From: Ramlibacter sp.
GTDB taxonomy: Bacteria > Pseudomonadota > Gammaproteobacteria > Burkholderiales > Burkholderiaceae_C
Length of the DNA stretch: 7,109 bases
Direction: 5' to 3'
Assembly: GCA_021156245.1 (NCBI GenBank)
Contig: JAJNBO010000127.1
Span: 1-7,109, forward strand
Part shown: positions 1 through 7,109 of the stretch, one piece after another
Layout: each line of letters starts with the position of its first letter
Position numbering within the stretch: position 1 is the first letter of the stretch
Position numbers and translations under genes: made by a program
Notes under the pieces: generated by a model
Told to the model about the DNA's origin: nothing
Database searches by the model: none
The model's input: the letters and a program-made list of their open reading frames with translations, nothing else

Positions 1-749
1 AGCCTCGCGTTGGCGATGTGCCGCTGCGTTTCGATCGGCAGCTTGGCGGTGTTCAGGCCGTCCCAGGTGCTGCGGCCCTTGCTCGACAGGTTGTAGTAGA
101 TGGACACGCCCTCGCGCAGCTTCGACGCGTGCTGCTCCGGCGTGAGTTTCAGCTTGGCGATGCGCCGCTGGCTCCACACCGCCGCGTCCTTCAGGTGCAT
201 CGCAGCCGCATGCACGGCTTGCACCGGATCCAGCGGATCCGTGAGCCCGACCGCCCGGGCAGTCGCCGGCTCGAACTGCGCGATGCCGAGGTTCGGCGTG
301 CCGTCCTTGCTGGCGCCCATGCGCGGAATCCATGAGGTCTCGGCGTTGATGATGCCGTACACGTCGCGATAGCTGAGGCCCACTTCCTCGAGGCCGGCGC
401 GGTTCGCGGCGGATTGCGCGAGCAGCAGGCGGGACTGCGCGTCGGGCGTATGCAGCACGTCGCCCGCATAGCGCACGGGCATCCAGCGCAGCTTGGAGCG
501 CAGTTGCTCGTAGTACGCGTCGACCTTGGCATTGAGGGTGCCGGGCCTGGCGGCCTGCACCGATGCGGACACGGCATCGGCAACGGCGGTCTCCACCGCC
601 ACCTTGCCGCCGTGCACCCGTTGAGCCAGCGTGTCCGACACCGGCGCGTACGAGCTGCCGATCGATCCACTCAGTCCGGCGCCGAGCAACAAGCCCAGCA
701 TCACGACGTTGTGGATGGAAGTCACCTGCGAGGCAATGCGTTCTTTCAT
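1..749 (-). CDS. Exported lytic transglycosylase-like SLT-domain protein (3' end outside window)
   Basis: The minus-strand reading frame is open from an ATG at 749 to the left edge, giving 249 residues. The N-terminus MKERIASQVT is followed by a hydrophobic stretch (about residues 15-30) ending in GSSYA near residue 35, which fits a Sec signal peptide or signal anchor and places the enzyme in the periplasm. Residues about 125-249 look like a Slt/goose-lysozyme-type transglycosylase domain. The likely catalytic Glu137 lies in INAETSW, GIAQFEPATA (155-164) matches the family's G-x-x-Q-x-x-P-x-T-A block, and IYYN (217-220) followed by LPIET (237-241) matches the usual AYN and LP-x-ET elements. 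Such enzymes cleave the MurNAc-GlcNAc bond of peptidoglycan with 1,6-anhydro ring formation. A weak ribosome site (AGGGAA) sits just upstream of the ATG. The gene is divergent from the GntR unit. The SLT call is by motif only, and the exact family (MltC/Slt-like or a stand-alone SLT protein) is unresolved. Confidence 0.8.
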   Translation of the reverse strand, partial: MKERIASQVTSIHNVVMLGLLLGAGLSGSIGSSYAPVSDTLAQRVHGGKVAVETAVADAVSASVQAARPGTLNAKVDAYYEQLRSKLRWMPVRYAGDVLHTPDAQSRLLLAQSAANRAGLEEVGLSYRDVYGIINAETSWIPRMGASKDGTPNLGIAQFEPATARAVGLTDPLDPVQAVHAAAMHLKDAAVWSQRRIAKLKLTPEQHASKLREGVSIYYNLSSKGRSTWDGLNTAKLPIETQRHIANAR

Positions 750-899
750 CCGGTTCCCTGCTCCACGAATTTGCGAACAAGAGCAATGGAGGAAGCGTGT
801 CGGAGAAAGTTCGGCTTGTTACAGCGTCCCGTCCTACATCGCCCGTGGGCGTGAAAAACTCCCGCGCTGGCGGACCGTTGCGCGCAGGCGTCGCGCAGC

Positions 900-935
900 T
901 TGTAGCCCGGATTGTATACATGTATAACTCAGCCG
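900..935 (+). promoter_or_regulatory. Predicted sigma-70 promoter of the GntR gene
   Basis: A TTGTAG -35-like element (900-905) is followed by a 17-bp spacer and TATAAC (923-928), which matches five of six positions of the -10 consensus. Transcription would be expected to begin about 6-8 bases beyond the -10, at roughly 934-936, which is the A of the gene's ATG. The -35 is only a 3/6 match, so strength depends mainly on the -10. This is the only clearly AT-rich patch in the spacer between the two divergent genes. The rest of that spacer (750-899) shows no feature I can support. Confidence 0.5.
912..928. promoter_or_regulatory. Predicted GntR/FadR-type operator palindrome
   Basis: TTGTATACATGTATAAC contains two overlapping perfect palindromes: TGTATACA (913-920) and TATACATGTATA (915-926). 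The FadR subfamily of GntR regulators is known to favour sites of the form t.GTa-N(0-1)-tAC.a. Positions 912-921 fit this with no spacer, except for the last base. The element covers the -10 box of the adjacent GntR gene, so binding there would block RNA polymerase. Autorepression is therefore inferred. It could also act on the divergent SLT gene, although no good promoter for that gene was recognised nearby. Confidence 0.55.
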
Positions 936-1583
936 ATGCCTGCCTCTTCGATTGCCACCACCACCTCTTCCGCGGTGACCACGCTGCTGAGGCAGGCGCT
1001 GGATCGCGGCCGTTGGGCGTCCGGCCATCCGCTGAGGCAGGAAGAGATCGCCGTCGAGCTGGGAGTCAGCCGCGTGCCCGTGCGCGAAGCGCTGTTCCAG
1101 TTGCAGGCCGAGGGACTGTTGCAGATGGTCCCGAACAAGGGCATGTACGTCCGCCACGAAAGCGCCGACGACCTGCGCGAGCTCTTCAGGCTGCGCCGCC
1201 TGATCGAAACCGACATGCTGGAACAGGCCGTGCCGCTGCACACGCCCGCGACGATGAATCGCGTGGAAACCGTGCAGGCCGCCCTCGACAAGGCCCACGC
1301 GGTGGCCGACTGGATCGCGGGCGACCGCGAGTTCCACGAGGCCCTCTACGCCCCCGCGCAGCGAGCCGAATCGATGGCCATCGTGCGGCGCCTGCGCCAT
1401 CGCGTCGACCGCTTCTACTTCGCGCGGATGAAGCCCGGCGCCCGCGCGAAGGGCTGGCACGAAGAGCATCACGCATTGATCCGGGCCGTGCGCAGGCGCG
1501 ACCCGAAAGCCGCCGCGCGGGTGCTGCAAGCGCACCTCGCCGAAACCGAGCGCAGCGCGCTCGCCGCCCTCCCGGGCGCCTGA
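936..1583 (+). CDS. GntR-family transcriptional regulator, FadR subfamily with FCD domain
   Basis: This 215-residue protein has a winged helix-turn-helix at about residues 12-75. It shows the family pattern LRQEEIAVELGVSRVPVREAL (split here at 33-53) and the wing PNKGMYVR (66-73). An all-helical FCD ligand domain follows (about 78-205). The FCD metal-site residues appear complete: Asp130 and His134 in DREFH, His178 in EEHH and His200 in QAHL, so a divalent metal and probably a small carboxylate effector are expected. The frame is open upstream to a TTG at 912, but that codon lies inside the operator palindrome and ahead of the -10 box. ATG 936 is chosen because it gives the normal N-terminal length. 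No Shine-Dalgarno is visible before it, and the predicted transcript start falls on or next to the ATG, suggesting a leaderless mRNA. It is first in a run with the OsmC and GIY-YIG-like genes. The effector cannot be read from the sequence. Confidence 0.9.
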   Translation: MPASSIATTTSSAVTTLLRQALDRGRWASGHPLRQEEIAVELGVSRVPVREALFQLQAEGLLQMVPNKGMYVRHESADDLRELFRLRRLIETDMLEQAVPLHTPATMNRVETVQAALDKAHAVADWIAGDREFHEALYAPAQRAESMAIVRRLRHRVDRFYFARMKPGARAKGWHEEHHALIRAVRRRDPKAAARVLQAHLAETERSALAALPGA

Positions 1584-1592
1584 GGAACGACC

Positions 1593-2075
1593 ATGGCCAC
1601 CCACGGATGCACCGTCGAATGGAGCCGCCGCGATTCGTGCTTCACCGACCAGAAGTACAGCCGCGCACATGCGTGGCGCTTCGACGGCGGCGCGCTCGTC
1701 GCGGCATCGAGCTCGCCGCATTCCGTGCGCGTGCCGTTCTCCGATCCTGCCGCGGTCGACCCCGAGGAGGCACTCGTCGCGGCGGTGTCCAGCTGCCACA
1801 TGCTGTGGTTCCTGTCGCTGGCGGCGCAGCGCGGCTTCGTCATCGACGCCTACCGCGATGCGGCCGAGGGCCGCATGGGAGAATTCAGCGACGGCCGGCG
1901 TGGCATCGTCGAAGTGGTGCTGCGCCCGGAGGTGACGGTGGGCGGCGATGTGGCGCCAGCGCCGGGCGACATCGAAGCCCTGCACCACGAGGCGCACGAA
2001 CTGTGCGACATGGCGCATTCGATCCGCGGCGAAGTCCGCGTGCAGGGCAGCTGGCGCCCTGCCGGCAGTCGCTAG
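1593..2075 (+). CDS. OsmC-family protein (predicted thiol-dependent peroxidase)
   Basis: The protein has 160 residues, a normal length for the OsmC/Ohr superfamily. These homodimeric cytoplasmic enzymes reduce organic hydroperoxides using a reactive cysteine and a resolving cysteine. Cys68 lies in DPEEALVAAVSSCHM, the family's PEE-L-x-A-x-x-x-C helix, with Glu58/Glu59 as the expected active-site acid. Cys138 lies in HELCDMAHSIR, corresponding to the second conserved cysteine region. The partner arginine could not be assigned with certainty, and Cys6 and Cys16 are additional cysteines. The ATG at 1593 is supported by GAGGAA (1582-1587), which overlaps the stop codon of the regulator five bases upstream, so the two genes are almost certainly co-transcribed. 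The substrate is unknown: organic hydroperoxide is the family default, but divergent OsmC proteins exist whose function is not established. Placement behind a GntR regulator suggests effector-controlled expression. Confidence 0.85.
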   Translation: MATHGCTVEWSRRDSCFTDQKYSRAHAWRFDGGALVAASSSPHSVRVPFSDPAAVDPEEALVAAVSSCHMLWFLSLAAQRGFVIDAYRDAAEGRMGEFSDGRRGIVEVVLRPEVTVGGDVAPAPGDIEALHHEAHELCDMAHSIRGEVRVQGSWRPAGSR

Positions 2076-2077
2076 CG

Positions 2078-2410
2078 ATGGCGCGCCGCGGCAGGCAGCA
2101 CTACCACGTGTACGTGGTGGAGCTCGGCGACGCGGTCTGGAACCACGCGCGCTTTCGCCGCTGCAACCCCGACTACCGCCTCGGCATGCCGTTCGTCTAC
2201 GTCGGCATGACGGGGCTGGATCCCGATGTGCGCTTCGACAAGCACAAGGCCGGCATCCAGGCGAACAACTTCGTCCTCGCGCACGGCTTGCGGCTGCTGC
2301 CCGCGCTGTACGAGATGTACAACCCGATGCCTTACCGCGCCGCATGCGAGATGGAAGTCGAGCTGGGGATCGCGTTGCGCGAGAAGGGCTACGGCGTCTG
2401 GCAGGCTTGA
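2078..2410 (+). CDS. Small GIY-YIG nuclease-like protein
   Basis: This 110-residue protein resembles a minimal GIY-YIG fold. HVYVVEL (10-16) stands at the first strand in place of GIY. FVYVGMTG (39-46) stands in place of YIG, followed by Arg52 and the HKAG segment (56-59), where GIY-YIG nucleases carry their conserved Arg and His. Glu91 or Glu93 in CEMEVEL could supply the metal-binding glutamate. The C-terminus REKGYGVWQA looks conserved rather than random. The ATG lies two bases after the OsmC stop (TAGCGATG) without a clear ribosome site, so translation is probably coupled to OsmC. The frame is open far upstream through the OsmC and GntR genes, but only as an out-of-frame shadow; the real start is at 2078. 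Nuclease activity is not demonstrated: YVG replaces YIG and the first motif is not GIY. It could be a non-catalytic DNA-binding relative. Confidence 0.7.
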   Translation: MARRGRQHYHVYVVELGDAVWNHARFRRCNPDYRLGMPFVYVGMTGLDPDVRFDKHKAGIQANNFVLAHGLRLLPALYEMYNPMPYRAACEMEVELGIALREKGYGVWQA

Positions 2411-2419
2411 CGCTTCACC

Positions 2420-2443
2420 GGGGTTCGCCTTCGGGCTCACCCC
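2420..2443. terminator. Hairpin with TTCG tetraloop between convergent genes (putative terminator or REP-like element)
   Basis: GGGGT (2420-2424) pairs with ACCCC (2439-2443). Inside this, GCC (2427-2429) pairs with GGC (2434-2436), closing a C(TTCG)G loop, with a two-base internal mismatch on each side. C(UUCG)G is a known unusually stable RNA tetraloop. It lies 9 bases after the GIY-YIG-like stop and about 60 bases past the stop of the opposing DUF1631 gene. No run of T follows on either strand, so it is not a textbook intrinsic terminator. It may be a GC-rich terminator, a Rho-assisted 3' end protector or an interspersed palindromic repeat. Only one copy occurs in the window. Confidence 0.45.
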
Positions 2444-2502
2444 CTCCTACGACGAACACCGGAAGACAGTAGGCCGGCGGTGAGCGCGCAGCCGAACCCC
2501 GC

Positions 2503-4581
2503 TCATGCGCTCAGGCTGTTGCGCCACGCCGCCTGCGCCACCGCATCGAGCGCGCCGTCGACGACGGGATGTGCGGACACCAGCCGCAGCGTGCCCTGCG
2601 CGAGCATCTGGTTCAGCTTGCGCCGCGTCATGGAACGCGTCGTGCCATTGGCGTGCGTGAACATGAACAGCAGGCCGTGCGGGCTGCACCACGTGAGCTG
2701 CCAGCGCTCCCAGCCGTCGCCATGCAGGTCCACGAAGGCGCCGATCGCCATTTCCTGCGCCGGCAGCGTTTCCGGCTCCCAGGCAGACGACCCCAGCGGA
2801 ATGGGCTGCTCCGGCACGTAGCCGGACTCGTAGATCTCCAGCGGCGCCAGCCAGGTGTCGACCTTTTCCGGCACGGGCTCCGGCGGCCGGGTGGCCGCGC
2901 CCGTGGCGGAAAGAGCCAGCTCGTGCAGCGCCGACAGCAGGTTCAGCCAGCGTTGCGTGTCGGCGGGAAGGTGGTCGATGCCGGCGAGTCCCGCGCGGAT
3001 GCGATCGGCCAGCAGCGCCTGCTGGCCGGCCACGCGCCCGGCCAGCGCCGGCTGCACGCCCCACAGCACGGTGGGCACCACCCATCCCATGCCCCCGGGG
3101 TCTTCCGCGCCGGTGGTATCGACCAGGCGCGCCTGCGCCATCACCTGCGACCAGGGGCCGGTCAGGAAAGCTAGCGCCTCCGGCGGGGCGGCGGCCGCAT
3201 CCGGCCGCTCCAGCACCTGCCTGCCGATGCGCTCGGCCAGCAGGTTGCGCTGCTCCGCGCGCATCAATGCGCGCACGGCGCGCTCCTTGTTGCGGCGGCT
3301 GCGCGGCTGCGCCTCGTCCCACGCCTCCTCCAGCGCGTGCAAGGCGATCTCGAAGGTTTCCGGCCCGCTCGAACGCGCATCGAGCAGCGCCTCGGTGGCT
3401 TGCTGCAAGCCTTCCATGAAGCCAGCGAAGCCGGGCTCGTCCCCGGACGTCCACGCCAGGCTGCGCTGCGTCACCTGCTCCAGCAACTGGCGCGCGGGAT
3501 GCGAGCGGTCGCTGAAGAAGCGGGGGTCGACCAGCGCCAGCCGCAGCAGCGGCGGCTCGAGCTCGCGCACCACGTCGCGCACCGGGGCCACCAGCCGCGG
3601 ATCGCGCGCGAGCTGGTCGATCATGAGGTGCACGACCTCCAACCCCAGGGCCTGCGCGGGGCGCCTCGCCTCCTGGCGCAGGGCGTCGCGGAAGCTCGCC
3701 ATGCTGTCCTGCACGGCCGCGGGCATGGCTGCCTGCCGCTGCCGCAGCTGCAGCATGAGCTGGTCCACCTTGCGCAGGTCCTGCACCATCTCCAGCGCCG
3801 CCGGCACGGTGTGCGAGAAATCCGTTTCGCCGAAGACGATGACCGCCTCGCCGGCACCCTCCCCCGGCTCGCCGGCCAGGAGCTTGCGCAACTCGCGGAT
3901 GGTGAGCTGGGTCGCCTGGTCGCGCATCTCCTGGGGCACCGCGTCGCGTGCCGGCTCCTGCGGGGCCACCTCCTGCGGCTGCAGGCGCTGCGCGATCTCC
4001 AGGTAGGTTTGCGCGAGATCCCCGGCCATCAGCGGCGGCAGGTAGCGCAGCCAGCGGCGGCGCACGCTGGGAGCGACCGGGCTCTGGCGCGCGAGCCGGT
4101 ACACGCTGCGCACGTAGACCTCGGGGCGCAGCGGATGCCGCCCCGGCGCGCCGTGCGGCGTGAGCTGCAGGGAGGCCAGCGCGGATTCCAGCCGGGCCAG
4201 CTGCGGGCGCACGCCGGCTTCCAGGTCGCGGACGGCACGCACGAGGTCGGTGTTGTCCTGCAATTGCTCGTCGCCGAGCAGGGGCAGGGATTCGAAACTC
4301 AGGGGAGACGCGCGCTCGCCGGCGATGGCCTGCGCGAATTCGGCCAGCAGCGCCTGGGGGAAGGCCTCCGCGAGCGCCTGCTGCTGTTCGCGCAGCACCT
4401 CCAGCGCCTCGAGCAGCAGGCTGCGCTCGACCACGTCGCCGAGGCCAGCGGCCGCCTGCGGGAGTTCGGCGGCGGCCCGCACCAGCGTGGACTGCAGCAG
4501 CGCGGCTCCGCCCAGCGCCGCATCCTTGATGCACGCCCGGTACAGCGACTGGTACTGCGGTTGCTTGCTGGTGCCGCGCAT
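2503..4581 (-). CDS. DUF1631 family protein, full length
   Basis: This 692-residue protein of unknown function is in the usual size range of DUF1631 proteins, some of which have been mislabelled thymidine phosphorylase in databases. Family hallmarks are DPRFFSDRSHPARQLLEQV (352-370), LTGPWSQVM (473-481) and the PTVLWGVQP segment (503-511). The protein is mostly helical and rich in Ala, Leu, Arg and Gln, with no signal peptide or membrane segment, so it is probably cytoplasmic. A linker with the motif WL-x3-E-x2-ESGY-x-PEQP (577-593) leads to a small C-terminal domain (about 611-690, LTW-x-SPH-x-x-LFMFT core). The start ATG is preceded by AAGGGGAG (plus-strand 4592-4599), about ten bases upstream, an acceptable ribosome site. 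It lies 76 bp downstream of ettA on the same strand and is the last gene of that unit. Its linker and C-terminal domain are clearly paralogous to those of the DUF1631 gene upstream of ettA. Confidence 0.88.
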   Translation of the reverse strand: MRGTSKQPQYQSLYRACIKDAALGGAALLQSTLVRAAAELPQAAAGLGDVVERSLLLEALEVLREQQQALAEAFPQALLAEFAQAIAGERASPLSFESLPLLGDEQLQDNTDLVRAVRDLEAGVRPQLARLESALASLQLTPHGAPGRHPLRPEVYVRSVYRLARQSPVAPSVRRRWLRYLPPLMAGDLAQTYLEIAQRLQPQEVAPQEPARDAVPQEMRDQATQLTIRELRKLLAGEPGEGAGEAVIVFGETDFSHTVPAALEMVQDLRKVDQLMLQLRQRQAAMPAAVQDSMASFRDALRQEARRPAQALGLEVVHLMIDQLARDPRLVAPVRDVVRELEPPLLRLALVDPRFFSDRSHPARQLLEQVTQRSLAWTSGDEPGFAGFMEGLQQATEALLDARSSGPETFEIALHALEEAWDEAQPRSRRNKERAVRALMRAEQRNLLAERIGRQVLERPDAAAAPPEALAFLTGPWSQVMAQARLVDTTGAEDPGGMGWVVPTVLWGVQPALAGRVAGQQALLADRIRAGLAGIDHLPADTQRWLNLLSALHELALSATGAATRPPEPVPEKVDTWLAPLEIYESGYVPEQPIPLGSSAWEPETLPAQEMAIGAFVDLHGDGWERWQLTWCSPHGLLFMFTHANGTTRSMTRRKLNQMLAQGTLRLVSAHPVVDGALDAVAQAAWRNSLSA

Positions 4582-4612
4582 GCAGAGACCGCTCCCCTTG
4601 GTTGACGACGGG

Positions 4613-4632
4613 GTCCCCGCCGGCGCGGGGAC
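4613..4632. other. Perfect 8-bp inverted repeat between ettA and the downstream DUF1631 gene
   Basis: GTCCCCGC (4613-4620) and GCGGGGAC (4625-4632) are exact reverse complements around a four-base loop. The element lies in the 76-bp gap, 25 bases after the ettA stop and about 31 bases before the DUF1631 ATG. The stem is all G-C apart from the outermost T-A pair, but no T-run follows on the minus strand, so it is not a standard intrinsic terminator. It could act as a partial terminator, a transcript-processing or stability element, or a 5' leader structure for the DUF1631 mRNA. Confidence 0.5.
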
Positions 4633-4657
4633 GCTTGACTAAGCTCGTTGCACTCGC

Positions 4658-6325
<1,668 letters not shown>

Positions 6326-6331
6326 GGAGTG

Positions 6332-6361
6332 ATGCGAGGTTTCTGCGGGGAAACCTCGCAT
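6332..6361. promoter_or_regulatory. 11-bp perfect hairpin immediately upstream of the ettA start
   Basis: ATGCGAGGTTT (plus 6332-6342) and AAACCTCGCAT (6351-6361) are exact reverse complements around an eight-base loop, and wobble pairs extend the stem by up to three more positions. In the minus-strand transcript it occupies most of the 52-bp gap between the DUF1631 stop and ettA, ending six bases before the ATG at 6325. No T-run follows, so an ordinary terminator is unlikely. GAGG in the 5' arm, the only Shine-Dalgarno-like sequence nearby, would be paired in the stem. A role in translational control or processing of the ettA message is inferred. Confidence 0.6.
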
Positions 6362-6377
6362 TATCAGGGACGCGCCC

Positions 6378-7109
6378 CTACTCCTTGCCGTCGACCGTGT
6401 TCTTCAGGGCGGCCTGGGCCACCTGGTCGAGGGCTTCATCCACCACGGGGCGGTCCGCCACCACGTGGAGGTGGCCGTTGAGCCGCAGCTTGTCCATGGT
6501 GCGCCGCGACATGGAATGGGCGGTTCCGCCGATGGACGTGAACATGAAGAGCGTGGCGTGCGGGCTGCTCCAGGTGAGCTGGGCGCGCACCCATTCGCCC
6601 TTGATCTGGATCTCGACCCAGGCGCCGATGCGCAGGTCCTCCGGCTGCAACGCCACCGGCTCGGCAGGGGCCGGGGCGGCGGCCGGCGCCGCAGCGCGCG
6701 CGGCCTCGAGCTGCGAGCGCAGGTGCTCCTCTTCCGCCGCCTCGGGCGCCGCCACGTTCTCGGGGGCCATGTCAGGCTCTTCGGGGAAGAAGCCGGACTC
6801 CTGCGCTTCCGTCTCGTCCAGCCACATCTGGATTTCGTCGTGCGCGCTGTCGCTGAACTGGGACTTGTCCGCCCAGGCAGCCTCGGCGGCGGCTTCGGCC
6901 GCGGCGTCGCGTCCTTCCTGCACGGCCGCGCGGTGCAGCGTGATCAGGTGGTCGAAGAAGCGCTGGGTGAGTTCGGGCGGATAACCGATGCGGTCCAGGC
7001 CCTCGCGCAGCCGCCGCAACAGCCCGGGAATCATCTGGACCAGGCGGCGCGCGCGGCCGCGCTGGGCGGTGCTCCGCTGCACGCTCCAGATCAGGTCTTC
7101 GACGAGCGC
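6378..7109 (-). CDS. DUF1631 family protein, C-terminal part (5' end outside window)
   Basis: The frame is open from the right edge to a TAG at 6378-6380, giving 243 residues of a longer protein. A GTG at 7082 is not the start, because coding character continues upstream as LVEDLIWSV, which corresponds to the LLWSV-type segment inside DUF1631. This is followed by a helical block (RRLVQMIPGLLRRLREGL) and an FFDHLITLHRAAV helix. Next come an Ala/Glu-rich stretch, the motif WL-x3-E-x2-ESGF-x-PEEP (coded at 6774-6824) and a low-complexity Ala/Pro linker. The last 80 or so residues form a small domain with the core LTWSSPHATLFMFT (coded at about 6393-6635). The linker motif and final domain match the complete DUF1631 protein downstream of ettA at about half of positions by eye. 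It is the first visible gene of the minus-strand unit, 52 bp from ettA. The function is unknown; cytoplasmic location is inferred. Confidence 0.88.
   Translation of the reverse strand, partial: ALVEDLIWSVQRSTAQRGRARRLVQMIPGLLRRLREGLDRIGYPPELTQRFFDHLITLHRAAVQEGRDAAAEAAAEAAWADKSQFSDSAHDEIQMWLDETEAQESGFFPEEPDMAPENVAAPEAAEEEHLRSQLEAARAAAPAAAPAPAEPVALQPEDLRIGAWVEIQIKGEWVRAQLTWSSPHATLFMFTSIGGTAHSMSRRTMDKLRLNGHLHVVADRPVVDEALDQVAQAALKNTVDGKE

Noticed and set aside
786..854. Possible 22-residue peptide gene in the SLT-GntR spacer
   Set aside because: No convincing ribosome site, no recognisable sequence and no independent support.
912..935. TTG start at 912 adding eight residues to the GntR protein
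   Set aside because: It lies inside the operator palindrome and ahead of the -10 box, has no ribosome site, and would put the start upstream of the predicted transcript.
2104..2117. CCACGT-GT-ACGTGG inverted repeat
   Set aside because: It lies inside the coding region of the GIY-YIG-like gene, where it encodes the HVYVV strand. A two-base loop cannot form a hairpin, and codon choice explains it.
834..2345. 503-residue minus-strand open frame opposite the GntR-OsmC unit
   Set aside because: Antisense to three well-supported genes, with no recognisable domain and a composition typical of shadow frames.
563..2410. 615-residue plus-strand open frame
   Set aside because: Only its last 110 codons (from 2078) are real. 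The rest runs out of frame across the GntR and OsmC genes and is Arg/Pro/Ala-rich, as expected for a high-GC shadow frame.
2447..4534. 695-residue minus-strand open frame overlapping the DUF1631 gene
   Set aside because: Same strand, wrong frame. The 692-residue frame carries the DUF1631 hallmarks and a ribosome site, while this one is low-complexity Ala/Gly/Arg.
6360..6365. GATAAT as a -10 box for a separate ettA promoter (minus strand)
   Set aside because: Five of six bases match, but no -35 was found 16-18 bp upstream and the start would fall inside the hairpin. Too weak to annotate.
6393..6635. PilZ-type c-di-GMP receptor at the DUF1631 C-terminus
   Set aside because: The small beta-rich look is suggestive, but the R-x3-R and [D/N]-x-S-x2-G ligand motifs are absent in both paralogs, so c-di-GMP binding is not supported.

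Overview
This is a high-GC window of ordinary-looking bacterial chromosome. The proteins resemble those of Betaproteobacteria, most likely Burkholderiales of the Comamonadaceae type: paired DUF1631 proteins around an EttA ABC-F ATPase, and an FCD-type GntR regulator. That assignment rests on protein character, not on a search. I see no tRNA, rRNA, CRISPR array, insertion sequence, phage gene or integration scar.

Layout. Positions 1-749 (minus) hold the N-terminal part of an exported lytic-transglycosylase-like SLT protein that runs off the left edge. A divergent 186-bp spacer follows. Its GntR-proximal end carries an AT-rich palindrome, TTGTATACATGTATAAC, overlapping a good -10 box. Positions 936-2410 (plus) form a compact three-gene unit: a GntR/FadR-subfamily regulator, an OsmC-like thiol-dependent peroxidase and a small GIY-YIG-like protein, separated by 9 and 2 bases. 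A 92-bp convergent gap holds a hairpin with a TTCG tetraloop, the probable end point of transcription.

Positions 2503-7109 (minus) form a second unit, transcribed right to left: a DUF1631 protein (3' part only, cut by the right edge), ettA (555 aa, complete, both ATPase sites intact) and a second complete DUF1631 protein (692 aa). The gaps are 52 and 76 bp, and each holds a perfect inverted repeat. The one before ettA ends six bases short of its start codon, and no Shine-Dalgarno sequence is visible there.

How the genes may work together. EttA gates ribosomes at the first elongation step according to the ATP/ADP ratio. DUF1631 proteins have no established function that I can name. Two paralogs on either side of ettA is the most notable arrangement here, and a functional link is only inferred. 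The GntR-OsmC unit looks like a self-regulated small-molecule or peroxide response operon, and its regulator may be made from a leaderless mRNA. Nothing seen proves a novel system. The best leads are the DUF1631-EttA-DUF1631 cluster, the hairpin abutting the ettA start, and the promoter/operator/leaderless arrangement of the GntR gene.
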